Shown: positions 45,245 through 54,383 of the stretch, in pieces
Layout: every line of letters starts with the position of its first letter
How positions within the stretch are numbered: position 1 is the stretch's first letter
Source of the DNA: an uncultured Lachnospiraceae bacterium
GTDB lineage: Bacteria; Bacillota; Clostridia; Lachnospirales; Lachnospiraceae
NCBI GenBank assembly: GCA_947571775.1
Contig: CANOZK010000009.1
Span: 1-64,000, forward strand
Direction of reading: 5' to 3'
DNA: 64,000 bases
The notes under the pieces: model-generated
Database searches by the model: none
What the model was told of the DNA's origin: nothing
Seen by the model: the letters and a program-made list of their open reading frames with translations, nothing else
Made by a program: the position numbers and the translations under genes

Positions 45245-46117
45245 TCAGCAGATTGTGATATTCCATGTATTTCTATACTGTTTTTCGGGGGCTAAACGGA
45301 TTAAATCGCTTTTATACCGAAATTCCTCAACAATGTTCTGTCTGGACGGGAGGGAAGTCCAAGGTTCGATACACAGATAAGGCGCTTCTGTCTTTGGCGC
45401 ATGCCAAAGTCCCAGATAAGGCATATTTGGATAAGACACGGTTACCCGGCGCATTCCTTTCTCGGATTTTAGCGTTACTTCATCTGCCATATTCCGAAAA
45501 ACAATCGCATCCTCGTCAAACATCTTATGATATAATCTCAAGATCCGGTTATCTTCCAGCGGGAACGGCTGATTGATACCGCTTAGGAAGCAGGCGGGCG
45601 TATGGCCGATCCGTTCCGGGCAGCTTGTGCCTGAAAATTCCAGATAGTAGTCTGAGAATGTCAGTCCCTCTTCCAGCGGCACCCGAAATCCCGGATGCCC
45701 GCCGATTCCAAAATACATAGTATCTGGTGAGGCGTTGAAAACGCGGTAAGTGATTGCGATTGTGTTGTCTTGCAGCCGATACGTTACCTGGAGGATAAAA
45801 TGATAGGGATATATCTGGTAGGTTTCCGTATGATCCCGCAGCTCGAAGGTGATTGAATCTTCCTTCTGCTCTGCCACACGGTAAGGATATTTTTTGGCGA
45901 AACCGTGGATTTCCATCTCATACTCCCTGCCGCCCAGCCGATATTTTCCTTCTGTAAATCGTCCCACGTATGGAAAAAGGATCGGAGAGCGTTCTGGCCA
46001 ATACTGGGGATCTCCATTCCACAGATATTCCCTGCCGTCTTTCTCAATGGATTGGAGTTCTGCCCCTATATCTGACAGGACGAGTTGCAGCGAGTGGTTG
46101 CTGATGCTGTATTCCAT
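45245..46117 (-). CDS. Aldose 1-epimerase family protein (LacX-like)
   Basis: A 290-residue galactose mutarotase-like protein. GAELQSIEKDGREYLW at the start, SPILFPYVGRF, EIHGFAKKYPY with a candidate catalytic His, FGIGGHPGFRVP with a second His, and the C-terminal LCIEPWTSLP with the catalytic Glu. This subgroup lacks close similarity to GalM proper and is often found in sugar operons. AGGAG precedes ATG 46117. It follows the isomerase gene by 25 bases. Confidence 0.85.
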   Translation of the reverse strand: MEYSISNHSLQLVLSDIGAELQSIEKDGREYLWNGDPQYWPERSPILFPYVGRFTEGKYRLGGREYEMEIHGFAKKYPYRVAEQKEDSITFELRDHTETYQIYPYHFILQVTYRLQDNTIAITYRVFNASPDTMYFGIGGHPGFRVPLEEGLTFSDYYLEFSGTSCPERIGHTPACFLSGINQPFPLEDNRILRLYHKMFDEDAIVFRNMADEVTLKSEKGMRRVTVSYPNMPYLGLWHAPKTEAPYLCIEPWTSLPSRQNIVEEFRYKSDLIRLAPEKQYRNTWNITIC

Positions 46118-46142
46118 GTTTTTCTCCTGATTTTATCTCCTC

Positions 46143-46826
46143 TTATTTTGCCGCTGGGTACTCGTTGCAGAGAAGGCGGTATGGAGGTTCGTCTTCTTCG
46201 ATTTCCGGGAAGCGTCCGATTGGCTCATAGAAACGGTTGTCGTTTTCATCGTCGTTGCACATGGATACTTCTCCGAGAAGAACCGAGCCGCCGGTCTTGG
46301 GAACGATAAAATCGTGATACATATACGGGGTGATTGTGATACTCTGGCCCGGCTTTAAAAGCACTTTTGTCCCGGCAGGTACAATCTCGGTTCTTCCGTC
46401 GGAGCATACGGTTACATCGGTGTCTAACATCTTTCCGTCTTCTGCTCCGTTGTATACCGTGATGTAAATATCGTTTCCGCCTCGGTTGATAATATCCTCT
46501 GATTTGTACCAGTGATAATGCATGGGCGCGGTCTGTCCCTCATACAGCATCAGAAGCTTTTCTGCATAAGGCTTTGGGTATTTGTCCCGCATCTTCTGGT
46601 TGCCGTTTCGGATGGTAAGGAGAGCGAACCCAACCTGATCGAAATTATTCAGGCCATAGTCTGTAATATCCCATCCAAGACAATTATCCCGAATTTCATC
46701 GTATTCGTGGCCGATGTTTTCCCAGTCTTTGGCACTCCATTTTGCAAAGGGAGGGATCTCAAATCCATGTTCTTTTATCAGCGCTTCCATATCCTTTATT
46801 ACTTCATTAATCCTTGAACGTTTCAT
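46143..46826 (-). CDS. D-lyxose/D-mannose ketol-isomerase-type cupin
   Basis: A 227-residue metal-dependent isomerase. MHYHWYKSEDIINRGGND supplies the cupin metal ligands (two His and Glu), and MYHDFIVPKTGGSVLLGEVS a further His. The family converts D-lyxose to D-xylulose and often D-mannose to D-fructose. It sits after a hairpin that separates it from the RpiR gene, and before the epimerase gene. AAAGGAG precedes ATG 46826. Which sugar it uses in vivo cannot be told from sequence. Confidence 0.85.
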   Translation of the reverse strand: MKRSRINEVIKDMEALIKEHGFEIPPFAKWSAKDWENIGHEYDEIRDNCLGWDITDYGLNNFDQVGFALLTIRNGNQKMRDKYPKPYAEKLLMLYEGQTAPMHYHWYKSEDIINRGGNDIYITVYNGAEDGKMLDTDVTVCSDGRTEIVPAGTKVLLKPGQSITITPYMYHDFIVPKTGGSVLLGEVSMCNDDENDNRFYEPIGRFPEIEEDEPPYRLLCNEYPAAK

Positions 46827-46859
46827 TGTTTATCTCCTTTCGTTTGGCATAGATTGAGC

Positions 46860-46896
46860 AAATAGCAGGGAGGATAAGCCTCCCCCCTGCTATTTT
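46860..46896 (-). terminator. Strong hairpin between the RpiR and isomerase genes
   Basis: AAATAGCAGGGAGG pairs with CCTCCCCCCTGCTATTT with a small bulge. U-runs on both strands are short. It probably partly terminates or stabilises the minus-strand transcript. Confidence 0.6.
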
Positions 46897-46938
46897 TGAA
46901 TTCTTGTAACGGTTCGGTTCCCTCACAGTTACGAATGC

Positions 46939-47799
46939 TTATATTTTATATTCTGATAAAATCATTTCCGGTTTATCGGCATGTTTTGTTTTGATCCATT
47001 CCTCATTCGTGACAAAATGAAGCAGCGCATCAATGACAGCAGTTTCGTTTAAATGTGCATAGCCCTTATAATAGCCGAATGATTCTTCTTTTCCAGAAGA
47101 AAGAAGTACATAATCTGCCAGATCGGACACCGGCGACTGTGCAAATGCTGTGATAGCAATGCTTTTTAGGCCCTTTTCTTTTCCCAATTCCAATCCCTGG
47201 ATGACCTGCTTTGAGGTTCCAGACTGTGTGATGGCGATCAGGATATCCCCTTCGTCTGCTAGATTGACATGGTTGAGAAAATATTCTGGTGCAACGTTAT
47301 AGGTCGATTTGATGCCAAGCCTTCCAAGACGAAATCCCATGTACTGTGCCAGCGGGCTGGTATTGCCGACTGCCATGATATGTGCCTGTTTGCAGGTTTT
47401 CAGAAGATTTACGCAGTTTCGCATCACTTCTGAATCTATGTTTTTTCCTATGCGAAGCATGGCTTTTGCATATTCTTGAAACACCTTCTCCACAGTGTCG
47501 CTGCTTTGTATAGAACTGATGCTGTTATACTGCAGCTTGCCCAAGTCCTTGGCAAGCGTAATCCGAAACTGGTAATATCCTTTATACCCGATATGATGAC
47601 ACATCCTTACAACCGTTGCATCGCTGACCCCGCTGTGTTTTGCCAATTCAGATACATTGGAATCTACGGTTTTTTGAGGATTGTGCAAAACAAAATTAGC
47701 CACTTTTTTTTCAGCGGAAAAAAATTTTTCGTAGTTTTCCCGGATCACTTCCAGCACTTCTTTTTCTAAAATATCCCCGGATGCACCGTTTTTGTCCAC
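46939..47799 (-). CDS. MurR/RpiR-family transcriptional regulator
   Basis: A 286-residue regulator with an N-terminal HTH (about 1-75; LAKHSGVSDATVVRMCHHIG) and a C-terminal SIS domain that binds sugar phosphates (GNTSPLAQYMGFRLGRLG; ITQSGTSKQVIQ). GTG 47799 is chosen because AAGAGGTG lies about 8 bases upstream; TTG 47820 precedes that site. It sits between the aldolase and isomerase genes and is the obvious candidate to control the locus in answer to a phosphorylated sugar. Confidence 0.88.
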   Translation of the reverse strand: MDKNGASGDILEKEVLEVIRENYEKFFSAEKKVANFVLHNPQKTVDSNVSELAKHSGVSDATVVRMCHHIGYKGYYQFRITLAKDLGKLQYNSISSIQSSDTVEKVFQEYAKAMLRIGKNIDSEVMRNCVNLLKTCKQAHIMAVGNTSPLAQYMGFRLGRLGIKSTYNVAPEYFLNHVNLADEGDILIAITQSGTSKQVIQGLELGKEKGLKSIAITAFAQSPVSDLADYVLLSSGKEESFGYYKGYAHLNETAVIDALLHFVTNEEWIKTKHADKPEMILSEYKI

Positions 47800-47841
47800 G
47801 AACGAACACCTCTTATTCAATAAGATTGTTGCATAAGATTT

Positions 47842-48708
47842 TTAGTGGTACAAAGATGCTTTTCCGATGGTCTGGAAAAGTTCCAATTTGTGTTTTGCCA
47901 CTTTTTTCATTGCTTCCATGCAGAGCGGTTCAATGACATTTGGCTCTCTCAAACTCTGATCCTGAAGGACTTCTCTCATTTTTTCAAAATAAGCGGCTTT
48001 GATATCAGAAGAGATGTTAATCTTGCTGATTCCAAGGGTTACGGATTCGCCGATCTCTTTGTCTGGGTTGTTGGAGCCGCCGTGCAGTACCAATGGAATA
48101 TCTACTTTGGAGGCGATCTCTTTTAAGATATCCAGCTTTAATTCCGGCTTCATGCCTGCCGGATACAGGCCATGGCATGTCCCGATGGCAACAGCCAGTG
48201 TATCTACGCCGGTTTCTGCTACGAATTTTACAGCGTCGTCTGGATTGGTGTAAATGATCTTTGCGGAACCGCCTTCCAGATCTTCGGGTTCCAGGGAGCC
48301 GATGGTTCCAAGCTCCGCTTCCACAGATACGTTGACTGGGTGAGCGGCCTCTACAACCTTCTTTGCGCTGGCGATATTCTGTTCAAAGGGCAGTTCTGCG
48401 CCGTCAAACATAACGGAGGTAAATCCGCTTTGGATTGCCCAGATGATTTTTCCAAAGTCTCCGCAGTGATCCAGGTGGATACATACCGGGATGGGTGATT
48501 TGTAAGCTTTTTCTTTGATGGCGGTTACCATCTCAGGCCCGATAAAGCTTAATTCATCTGGATGGATCTCGATGATGACTGGAGAATTTGTTTCCTCACA
48601 TATATCCATAATTCCAAGAAACATAGAATAATCACTGATATTAAATGCCGGAAGTGCGAATTTGTTTTCTTTGGCCACAGCTAAGATTTCTTTCATATTC
48701 ATTAACAT
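47842..48708 (-). CDS. Class II ketose-bisphosphate aldolase, copy 1
   Basis: A 288-residue zinc aldolase of the FbaA/GatY/KbaY group. HLDHCGDF holds the catalytic Asp and a zinc His, IGTCHGLYP the second His, VLHGGSNNP the third, and INISSDIK the phosphate site. It splits a ketose phosphate to DHAP and an aldehyde. It is clearly distinct from copy 2 in the same locus, so the two may handle different substrates. GGAGG lies 10 bases before ATG 48708. It has its own promoter. Confidence 0.88.
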   Translation of the reverse strand: MLMNMKEILAVAKENKFALPAFNISDYSMFLGIMDICEETNSPVIIEIHPDELSFIGPEMVTAIKEKAYKSPIPVCIHLDHCGDFGKIIWAIQSGFTSVMFDGAELPFEQNIASAKKVVEAAHPVNVSVEAELGTIGSLEPEDLEGGSAKIIYTNPDDAVKFVAETGVDTLAVAIGTCHGLYPAGMKPELKLDILKEIASKVDIPLVLHGGSNNPDKEIGESVTLGISKINISSDIKAAYFEKMREVLQDQSLREPNVIEPLCMEAMKKVAKHKLELFQTIGKASLYH

Positions 48709-48751
48709 AGTTCATTTTCCTCCAAAAAATTAAGATTTTTTTCTATTCCTC

Positions 48752-48780
48752 ATTTTAGTCCAGCGTACCATTGATGTCAA
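48752..48780 (-). promoter_or_regulatory. Internal promoter for aldolase 1 and RpiR genes
   Basis: On the minus strand TTGACA (48775-48780), a 17-base spacer and TAAAAT (48752-48757). Just upstream a small hairpin ACAGGA-aagag-TCCTGT lies at 48781-48797 or adjacent bases, after the aldolase 2 gene. Confidence 0.65.
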
Positions 48781-48815
48781 CAGGAAAGAGTCCTGTAAGC
48801 TGATAAAATTGTTTT

Positions 48816-49670
48816 TTAGAAATGACACAGTGTTTTCATGCGTTCTTCCAGATAAGGCTGCAGTTTGGACTGCACATATTCCGGCAGGTTGATGATTTTT
48901 ACCGGATCCGGATTCTCAGCGTTTTCTGCGGCAAAAGCTGCCACCGCCTGATAGTATTTTCCCAAGAATTCTGTGCCCAAGTTGAATTTGTTGATTCCCT
49001 TTGAAAAAGCAATCAAAAGCTGGTCGTCGGGAATACCGCTTCCGCCGTGCAGTACCAGCGGAATATGAGTAGCCGCTTGGATCTCCTCTAAACGTTTGAT
49101 GTCCAGATGCGGGGTTTCTCTGTACTCGCCGTGTGCATTTCCAATGGAAACGGCCAGCGTATCCACTCCTGTCTCTTTACAGAATTTCTCTGCGGCGTCT
49201 GGCTTGGTGTACAAATCCGTTTTGTCGTTGTCGGAATCCGCGGCAGTGCCCACGTGGCCGATCTCGCCTTCCACGAAAACATCGGATTTGTGTGCCGCTT
49301 CGACGACTTTCTTTGTCAATGTAATGTTGGTGTCCAGATCGTTCATGGAGCCGTCGATCATAACGGAGCCGAATCCCGATCGGATGGTTGTCATAATTGC
49401 CTCGTAGGTGTAATCGTGGTCGCAGTGAAGGCCGATCGGTACTTTTACTTGGCCGGCCAGTTCTTTTACCATGGTTGCGTATTCCTCGAACCCGGTGGTA
49501 TGCTGGACGGTTACATGCTCTGGGTACAGCATGACAATCGCAGGGGTATTGGTCGCTTCTGCGGCATATACTACCGATCTTGCCATAATGTGATCCATAC
49601 AGATAAATGCGATGACTGCTGTATTGCTCTGCTGTGCTGTCTTAATGATGTTTCCTACTTTTTCGTACAT
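48816..49670 (-). CDS. Class II ketose-bisphosphate aldolase, copy 2
   Basis: A 284-residue zinc aldolase. HCDHDYTYE with catalytic Asp and zinc His, IGNAHGEYR, VLHGGSGIP and KFNLGTEF are all present, so it should be active. It follows the ADP-dependent kinase gene by 23 bases, with GGAGG 4 bases before ATG 49670. It probably cleaves the product of that kinase, giving DHAP and an aldehyde. The exact sugar is unknown. Confidence 0.88.
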   Translation of the reverse strand: MYEKVGNIIKTAQQSNTAVIAFICMDHIMARSVVYAAEATNTPAIVMLYPEHVTVQHTTGFEEYATMVKELAGQVKVPIGLHCDHDYTYEAIMTTIRSGFGSVMIDGSMNDLDTNITLTKKVVEAAHKSDVFVEGEIGHVGTAADSDNDKTDLYTKPDAAEKFCKETGVDTLAVSIGNAHGEYRETPHLDIKRLEEIQAATHIPLVLHGGSGIPDDQLLIAFSKGINKFNLGTEFLGKYYQAVAAFAAENAENPDPVKIINLPEYVQSKLQPYLEERMKTLCHF

Positions 49671-49693
49671 AATACCTCCTTTTTCCTGTCAAT

Positions 49694-50902
49694 TCATTCT
49701 CTGTTTTCTTTCAGCAAACCTGGTAAGAGGCCCCCCACAAAGGAGTCTCCCAGTCCAACTACGGTCGGATTCTCTACATAGCTCAAATCCTTACAAGGAA
49801 TGCAACAAATTTGTCCATCCCAGAGTTCTTTGATTTTGTTGCAAAATGCAACACTGTCTGCCTTGTCCGGGATGTTCTGCGTATCCTCGTAATCCTTCCG
49901 TGTCAAAGCGTCTCCGAGACGGAAGCGTGTGGAGGCGGTCTGCATCCCGCCCTTTAGTGCATTGTGCATATTTTGTGCCATTTTGCCATAGGCTAGTACC
50001 CATGCCGCGGAATGCACCAAGATTGTCTGGATACTGGAATGTTCGTAGACATAGGTGACCGCGTCCTTGACGGCCTGGGGATCGAAAATATCGATCCGCT
50101 TTCCAATGTACTGCTGCAATTCATCTTCATTCATGCTTAACACATGAATAACCGGCGCTAGCTGACTGTGTACATAATACCGGAAATCCCTTTTTACATA
50201 GCAGCCATCTTCCAAAACGATGCAAGCGTCCCGCGGAAGATAAGATAACAAAGCCTTTGTCTTTTTCATACAGTCTTTTAAGACGTCCAGCTCAATGACT
50301 TCGCTGAAACAGCCCAGCAGGAACACCTCCGCATCTGTGATCCGTTTTCCGAATGCATCCGGCAGGATTGGCATATGCAGGCTGTCGATGTCTCTGGAAA
50401 TCATCATCCGGTTCTCTCTTGGCGTGATAAAGTCAATGTCATTCGCGTGAATCCGCACGCCGCCGCGGCATTGTATCACGACATGAGGATAGATCCGATC
50501 ATGCCCGGCCTCTACGCCTGGAAGTGCATGGACACGTGCAGGCATTAATCGCTCTACGTGTTCGTTGTAACAACTGGTCTGGAGTACAGTATCGTACCCC
50601 AGACGGTCTAAGATAATCGCTGCACGAGTCGGCGTCCCTCCCAGTGTGATGTCGTAGGTAAAATGACTGGCAAACTGCTCACAAATCTCTGCCGTGTCGG
50701 GAACCATCTCTCCGCCGATGCCTTCCTTCAAATGCGCAAGACATGCAATCCAGACGGAGCGTTCGCAATCCATATCCATATCCATTTGCAGTTCCTCTGC
50801 ATGGATATCAAATGCTCGGATCTGCTCTTCCACAACTTGCGTATCCCAGAGCAGTTCATAGTCCACACAGGTATGAAAACCCATGGCAATTCTTTCGCCC
50901 AT
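49694..50902 (-). CDS. ADP-dependent phosphofructokinase/glucokinase family sugar kinase
   Basis: A 402-residue member of the ADP-dependent glucokinase/phosphofructokinase family, a branch of the ribokinase fold. LGGTPTRAAIILDRLG matches the sugar-site region, VLSMNEDELQQYIG the conserved Asn-Glu block, LVHSAAWVLAYGK the His block, and VGLGDSFVGG near the C-terminus the anion hole with the catalytic Asp. The family is best known from archaea and vertebrates and uses ADP in place of ATP. AAGGAG precedes ATG 50902. Its place between a sugar importer and an aldolase predicts phosphorylation of the imported ketose. Confidence 0.8.
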   Translation of the reverse strand: MGERIAMGFHTCVDYELLWDTQVVEEQIRAFDIHAEELQMDMDMDCERSVWIACLAHLKEGIGGEMVPDTAEICEQFASHFTYDITLGGTPTRAAIILDRLGYDTVLQTSCYNEHVERLMPARVHALPGVEAGHDRIYPHVVIQCRGGVRIHANDIDFITPRENRMMISRDIDSLHMPILPDAFGKRITDAEVFLLGCFSEVIELDVLKDCMKKTKALLSYLPRDACIVLEDGCYVKRDFRYYVHSQLAPVIHVLSMNEDELQQYIGKRIDIFDPQAVKDAVTYVYEHSSIQTILVHSAAWVLAYGKMAQNMHNALKGGMQTASTRFRLGDALTRKDYEDTQNIPDKADSVAFCNKIKELWDGQICCIPCKDLSYVENPTVVGLGDSFVGGLLPGLLKENRE

Positions 50903-50947
50903 TTTGCAATCTCCTTAAAGTCTCATAGTTTAGTGTCATATTTAAGA

Positions 50948-51784
50948 TTAACCTTTTACACCGCCGGAAGACATACCAGCGATAAAATACTTCTGGAAGA
51001 AAATAAACAGAATCAATACTGGAATCGAGCCTAATACGCTCATCGCCATCATCTGGCTCCAATCGTATGCATGCTGTCCCATCAGTAGGTTGATACCAAT
51101 CGGAACGGTACGCATCTCGGTTGTCTGCGTCAAAGCCAATGCAAACAGGTACTCATTCCATGCCTGCATAAAAGTATACATTCCTACGGAAACCATACCG
51201 GGCAAAGAGATTGGCACCAATACTCCCCAGAGGGCTCTCCACCTGGAACCGCCGTCAATCATAACCGCCTCGTCCAGCTCTTTGGATAACGTGTTAAAAT
51301 ACCCCGTCATCATCAAAATACAGTATGGAAGCGTGGTAATCAGGTAGGTCAGAATCAGTGCGAAATAGGTGTTAAACAATTTCAACGCTACGATCATTCC
51401 CATATAAGGGATCAGCAGTACAATCGGCGGAATCGCCTGGACACTGACGATCAGAGAATTGAAAACGCCTTTTCCCGGAAAATCAAAACGGCTGAATGCA
51501 TAAGCAGCGAGGATTCCGATAAACAAAGTTACAATTACGACGCATCCGGCAACAATGTAACTGTTGATAAAGAAACGCACCTTCATGGAGTCCGTAAACA
51601 CAGCTACATAAGAGGCCAGGCTTGCGGTTTTGTCAAAAAACTTCGGCGGCCAGGAAAAGATTGCAGAGTTATCTTTCAGTGAAGAACAGAGCATCCAAAG
51701 AATCGGAAATGCCGCAAAGATACCGCCGATGATCAATAAAATAGATAGTACGACTTTTATCCATCTTTTATAACTTCCAACCAT
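50948..51784 (-). CDS. Carbohydrate ABC transporter permease (MalG-like)
   Basis: A 278-residue inner-membrane permease of the CUT1 group with six helices. The cytoplasmic EAA loop is DEAVMIDGGSRWRALWGVLV, which contacts the ATPase. The C-terminus VKG resembles MalG-type ends. GAGGGAA precedes ATG 51784, and the MalF-like gene ends 3 bases upstream. No ATPase gene is in the locus, so a shared MsmK-type ATPase elsewhere is expected. Confidence 0.92.
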   Translation of the reverse strand: MVGSYKRWIKVVLSILLIIGGIFAAFPILWMLCSSLKDNSAIFSWPPKFFDKTASLASYVAVFTDSMKVRFFINSYIVAGCVVIVTLFIGILAAYAFSRFDFPGKGVFNSLIVSVQAIPPIVLLIPYMGMIVALKLFNTYFALILTYLITTLPYCILMMTGYFNTLSKELDEAVMIDGGSRWRALWGVLVPISLPGMVSVGMYTFMQAWNEYLFALALTQTTEMRTVPIGINLLMGQHAYDWSQMMAMSVLGSIPVLILFIFFQKYFIAGMSSGGVKG

Positions 51785-51787
51785 ACG

Positions 51788-52669
51788 CTATTCCCTCACT
51801 TTCTTCTGCTGCCTTACATAGAAGATAGCGATAAACACACAGACAACCAGCAGCACCGTCGCGGCGGTACCGGCCATACTGTAATCCACCTTCTGGAACG
51901 CCAGCTTGTAAATATAAATACTCAGAGTTTCCGTAGACTGTACTGGTCCGCCTCCTGTCAGCATCCAGATAACGTTGAAGGACTGTAATGTCCAGATGAA
52001 ATCCAGCATAGCAATACTAATTAGGATGGGTTTGAGCTGAGGGATCGTAATATGTAAAAAGCTCTTTGTCAGTGTAGCTCCGTCAATCGCAGCACTTTCA
52101 TAGAGATCCCCGGAGATTCCCTGTAATCCGGCAAGGATACTGATCATATAGAACGGATATCCGCACCAGATGTTGATAAAGCAGATTACGGCCAATGCAA
52201 GATCTTTATTACTTAACCACTCTGTATTTCTGCTAATTTGCGGAAAAGCAGATAACAGATAATTGATAATACCGGAAGGCTGAAGCATCAGTTTCCATAA
52301 GATTGCAACAACCGATGCGGTAAATACCCAAGGCAGAATATAGATTACGCGGGCAATGGTCTTGGTTCCGTTGGAAAAATATTTTGAGTTCAACAGCATT
52401 GCAAAAATCATGCCAATAACAAGATGGGCAACAACGCTTACGACTACAAATATGATGGTGTTGGACACCGCATTCCAAAACGAACTGTCTGCGAACAGCT
52501 CCGCATAATTTGCCAGACCCACAAAATCTGGATCTGGTGATACCACTGCTTTATCCACAAAAGAGTACCGGATGACCATAATAATCGGTACAACCAGAAA
52601 GACAATCATCAAAATCAATGTGGGAAGCAGGTATCGGTATGGTGTGGTCTTTTTTCCAAATAATTTCAA
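51788..52669 (-). CDS. Sugar ABC transporter permease (MalF-like)
   Basis: A 293-residue CUT1 permease with six helices and EAA loop DLYESAAIDGATLTKSFLHI. TTG 52669 is preferred because AAGGGGGG (52676-52683) lies 6 bases before it. TTG 52675 would directly touch that site. It lies downstream of a strong hairpin after the binding-protein gene. Confidence 0.9.
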   Translation of the reverse strand: MKLFGKKTTPYRYLLPTLILMIVFLVVPIIMVIRYSFVDKAVVSPDPDFVGLANYAELFADSSFWNAVSNTIIFVVVSVVAHLVIGMIFAMLLNSKYFSNGTKTIARVIYILPWVFTASVVAILWKLMLQPSGIINYLLSAFPQISRNTEWLSNKDLALAVICFINIWCGYPFYMISILAGLQGISGDLYESAAIDGATLTKSFLHITIPQLKPILISIAMLDFIWTLQSFNVIWMLTGGGPVQSTETLSIYIYKLAFQKVDYSMAGTAATVLLVVCVFIAIFYVRQQKKVRE

Positions 52670-52712
52670 AATCAACCCCCCTTATCCATGTAAAAAAGGA
52701 TTTTTTAATAAA

Positions 52713-52742
52713 GAAACGGAATCAAAAGCCTGATTCCGTTTC
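52713..52742 (-). terminator. Perfect 12-bp hairpin between binding-protein and permease genes
   Basis: GAAACGGAATCA pairs fully with TGATTCCGTTTC around a 6-base loop, with TTTATT following on the minus strand. Its position suggests partial termination and protection of the upstream message, so that the binding protein is made in excess. Confidence 0.8.
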
Positions 52743-52766
52743 CCATAGTTTCCTCTTTGCTAAGCT

Positions 52767-54125
52767 TTATTTTCCGGCTTCGTCGAGATAACCCTGCCAA
52801 TTTGTCAACATTGCATCACATTCCAAGTCACCTTCCAGATATAATACCAGATCGTTTGTCATAGAAGTCATGACGTCAGAAGCGTTTGCCAGTCCGATAT
52901 ATTCGTTGATTACGTAGCAGTTCTTGTAAAGTTCATAGAAAGACTGGAACTGTTCAGGAGCTGCGCTGTAATCTGGCTCTGCAACGGTACTGTTCGGGAA
53001 TGCAGACATTTCTACTGCCAGTCCAGCGGCAACAGAACCGTCTGTTCCATCTAAACCGCCCAGAAGGTAGTTGATAAATTTCGCTGCTTCTTCTTTGTTC
53101 GCGCTTGCTTCAGAGATACCAACTGCCCAGCTTGCATAGCAGATGCCGCTTTCGCCTTCATAGCCGTCTTTTACAGGAACGGTGGTAGCTTCAAAATTAA
53201 TATCGGTAAACTGACTCATAGTAGCTGCGGATGCCAGTGTAAATGCGCAGTTGCCTGCTGCAAAGTTACTTGTCATCTCAGACTCTTCCAGAGTACTCAT
53301 ACCTGGATATAAGCATTCGTTGTCGTACAGTGTTTTGAATAATTCAGCCAGAGAAGCCAGTTCTTCGTTGCCTTCTGTCTTGTATGCGCCGCTTTCGTCT
53401 TTCAAGTTGATTCCAGAAGCCCATCCGGTTCCGCCGAATACGTTCTGGATACCATTTGCATTTGTGGTGCCAAGGTTCAGAGCAAATGCGGAATATCCGG
53501 CATCTTTGATCTTATTACATGCATCAATCAATTCTGTCCATGTCTTTGGAATTTCAGAAACTTTTGCTTTTTCCAGGATGTCCATGTTGACATACATTGG
53601 ATATGCAAAGTTATTTACTGGAACAACGTATTTTGTTCCTTCTACTTCCCAGATATCGCTTGCAAGAGCGGTATCCACACCGGCTGCTTCTACATCTGCA
53701 ATGATGCCCATATCAGCAAATTCTGCAAGCCATGCGCCGTCCACACTGATGATATCTGCGATGGTGCCGTTGGTAGCTCCGGCTGTGATTGCAGTTTTGG
53801 TATCTGCCCATGGAGCAGTCAAAAGCTCTACGGTAACGCCGGTTTCTTCTTTGTATTTGGCAACGATATCATCCAGATAGCCGTCTGGAAGCTCTGCGCC
53901 CCACCACTGCTGGAATTTCAGTGTCACGTCACTTTTGGCGCTTTCTTGGCTTTCACCGCTTTCGTCGCTTCCAGTGTCGTCGCTGGTGTTTTGAGCTTCC
54001 TGTTCCTGGCTGCTACTTCCCGTATCGTCTGGTGAAGAACCGCCGCCACATGCGGTCAGGGACAATACCATTGCGCCGATTACGGCCCCAGAGAGCACCT
54101 TTTTTGCTACTGTTTTCAATTTCAT
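52767..54125 (-). CDS. Extracellular sugar-binding lipoprotein of an ABC transporter
   Basis: A 452-residue CUT1 solute-binding protein. The signal peptide ends in the lipobox SLTACGGG (lipidated Cys about residue 24). An acidic linker of about 35 residues follows, then the MalE-like fold with VTLKFQQWWG at its start and KEEAAKFINYLLGG near the C-terminus. Aromatic residues suggest an oligo- or monosaccharide ligand. AGGAGG precedes ATG 54125; the longer reading to 54179 has no ribosome site. It is the first gene of the sugar locus. Confidence 0.92.
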   Translation of the reverse strand: MKLKTVAKKVLSGAVIGAMVLSLTACGGGSSPDDTGSSSQEQEAQNTSDDTGSDESGESQESAKSDVTLKFQQWWGAELPDGYLDDIVAKYKEETGVTVELLTAPWADTKTAITAGATNGTIADIISVDGAWLAEFADMGIIADVEAAGVDTALASDIWEVEGTKYVVPVNNFAYPMYVNMDILEKAKVSEIPKTWTELIDACNKIKDAGYSAFALNLGTTNANGIQNVFGGTGWASGINLKDESGAYKTEGNEELASLAELFKTLYDNECLYPGMSTLEESEMTSNFAAGNCAFTLASAATMSQFTDINFEATTVPVKDGYEGESGICYASWAVGISEASANKEEAAKFINYLLGGLDGTDGSVAAGLAVEMSAFPNSTVAEPDYSAAPEQFQSFYELYKNCYVINEYIGLANASDVMTSMTNDLVLYLEGDLECDAMLTNWQGYLDEAGK

Positions 54126-54199
54126 AGCCTTTCTCCTCCTTAGATTTGATGAAATTTTTTTTTGGCATTCTGCAAACACTGACGTATTTTCTAAAAACT

Positions 54200-54217
54200 A
54201 TTGTTGAATTTAACAAT
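54200..54217 (-). promoter_or_regulatory. Operator-like inverted repeat in the binding-protein leader
   Basis: ATTGTT (54200-54205) and AACAAT (54212-54217) flank six bases. It lies about 40-60 bases downstream of the predicted transcription start. Likely target of the RpiR-type regulator encoded in the locus (inference). Confidence 0.5.
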
Positions 54218-54264
54218 ATATGTAGAAATTTGCCGGGGTTGCTTTATGCCATTTGCATGATTCT

Positions 54265-54292
54265 ATTATAAAATAAAATTTCACGATGTCAA
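54265..54292 (-). promoter_or_regulatory. Main promoter of the sugar locus
   Basis: On the minus strand TTGACA (54287-54292), a 16-base spacer and TATAAT (54265-54270). The leader to ATG 54125 is about 130 bases. Confidence 0.8.
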
Positions 54293-54383
54293 TACTTTTT
54301 TCGTAAATCGTATAAGAAATCCTCTAAATTGAAATTTTGGGAAGGAACGGTATAATATAACATGTACTGAAATAAGGGGGCAT

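Noticed and set aside
42054..54125. Sulfoquinovose breakdown locus
   Set aside because: No glycoside hydrolase of the YihQ type, sulfosugar transaldolase or sulfolactaldehyde enzyme is seen. The isomerase is of the lyxose cupin type.
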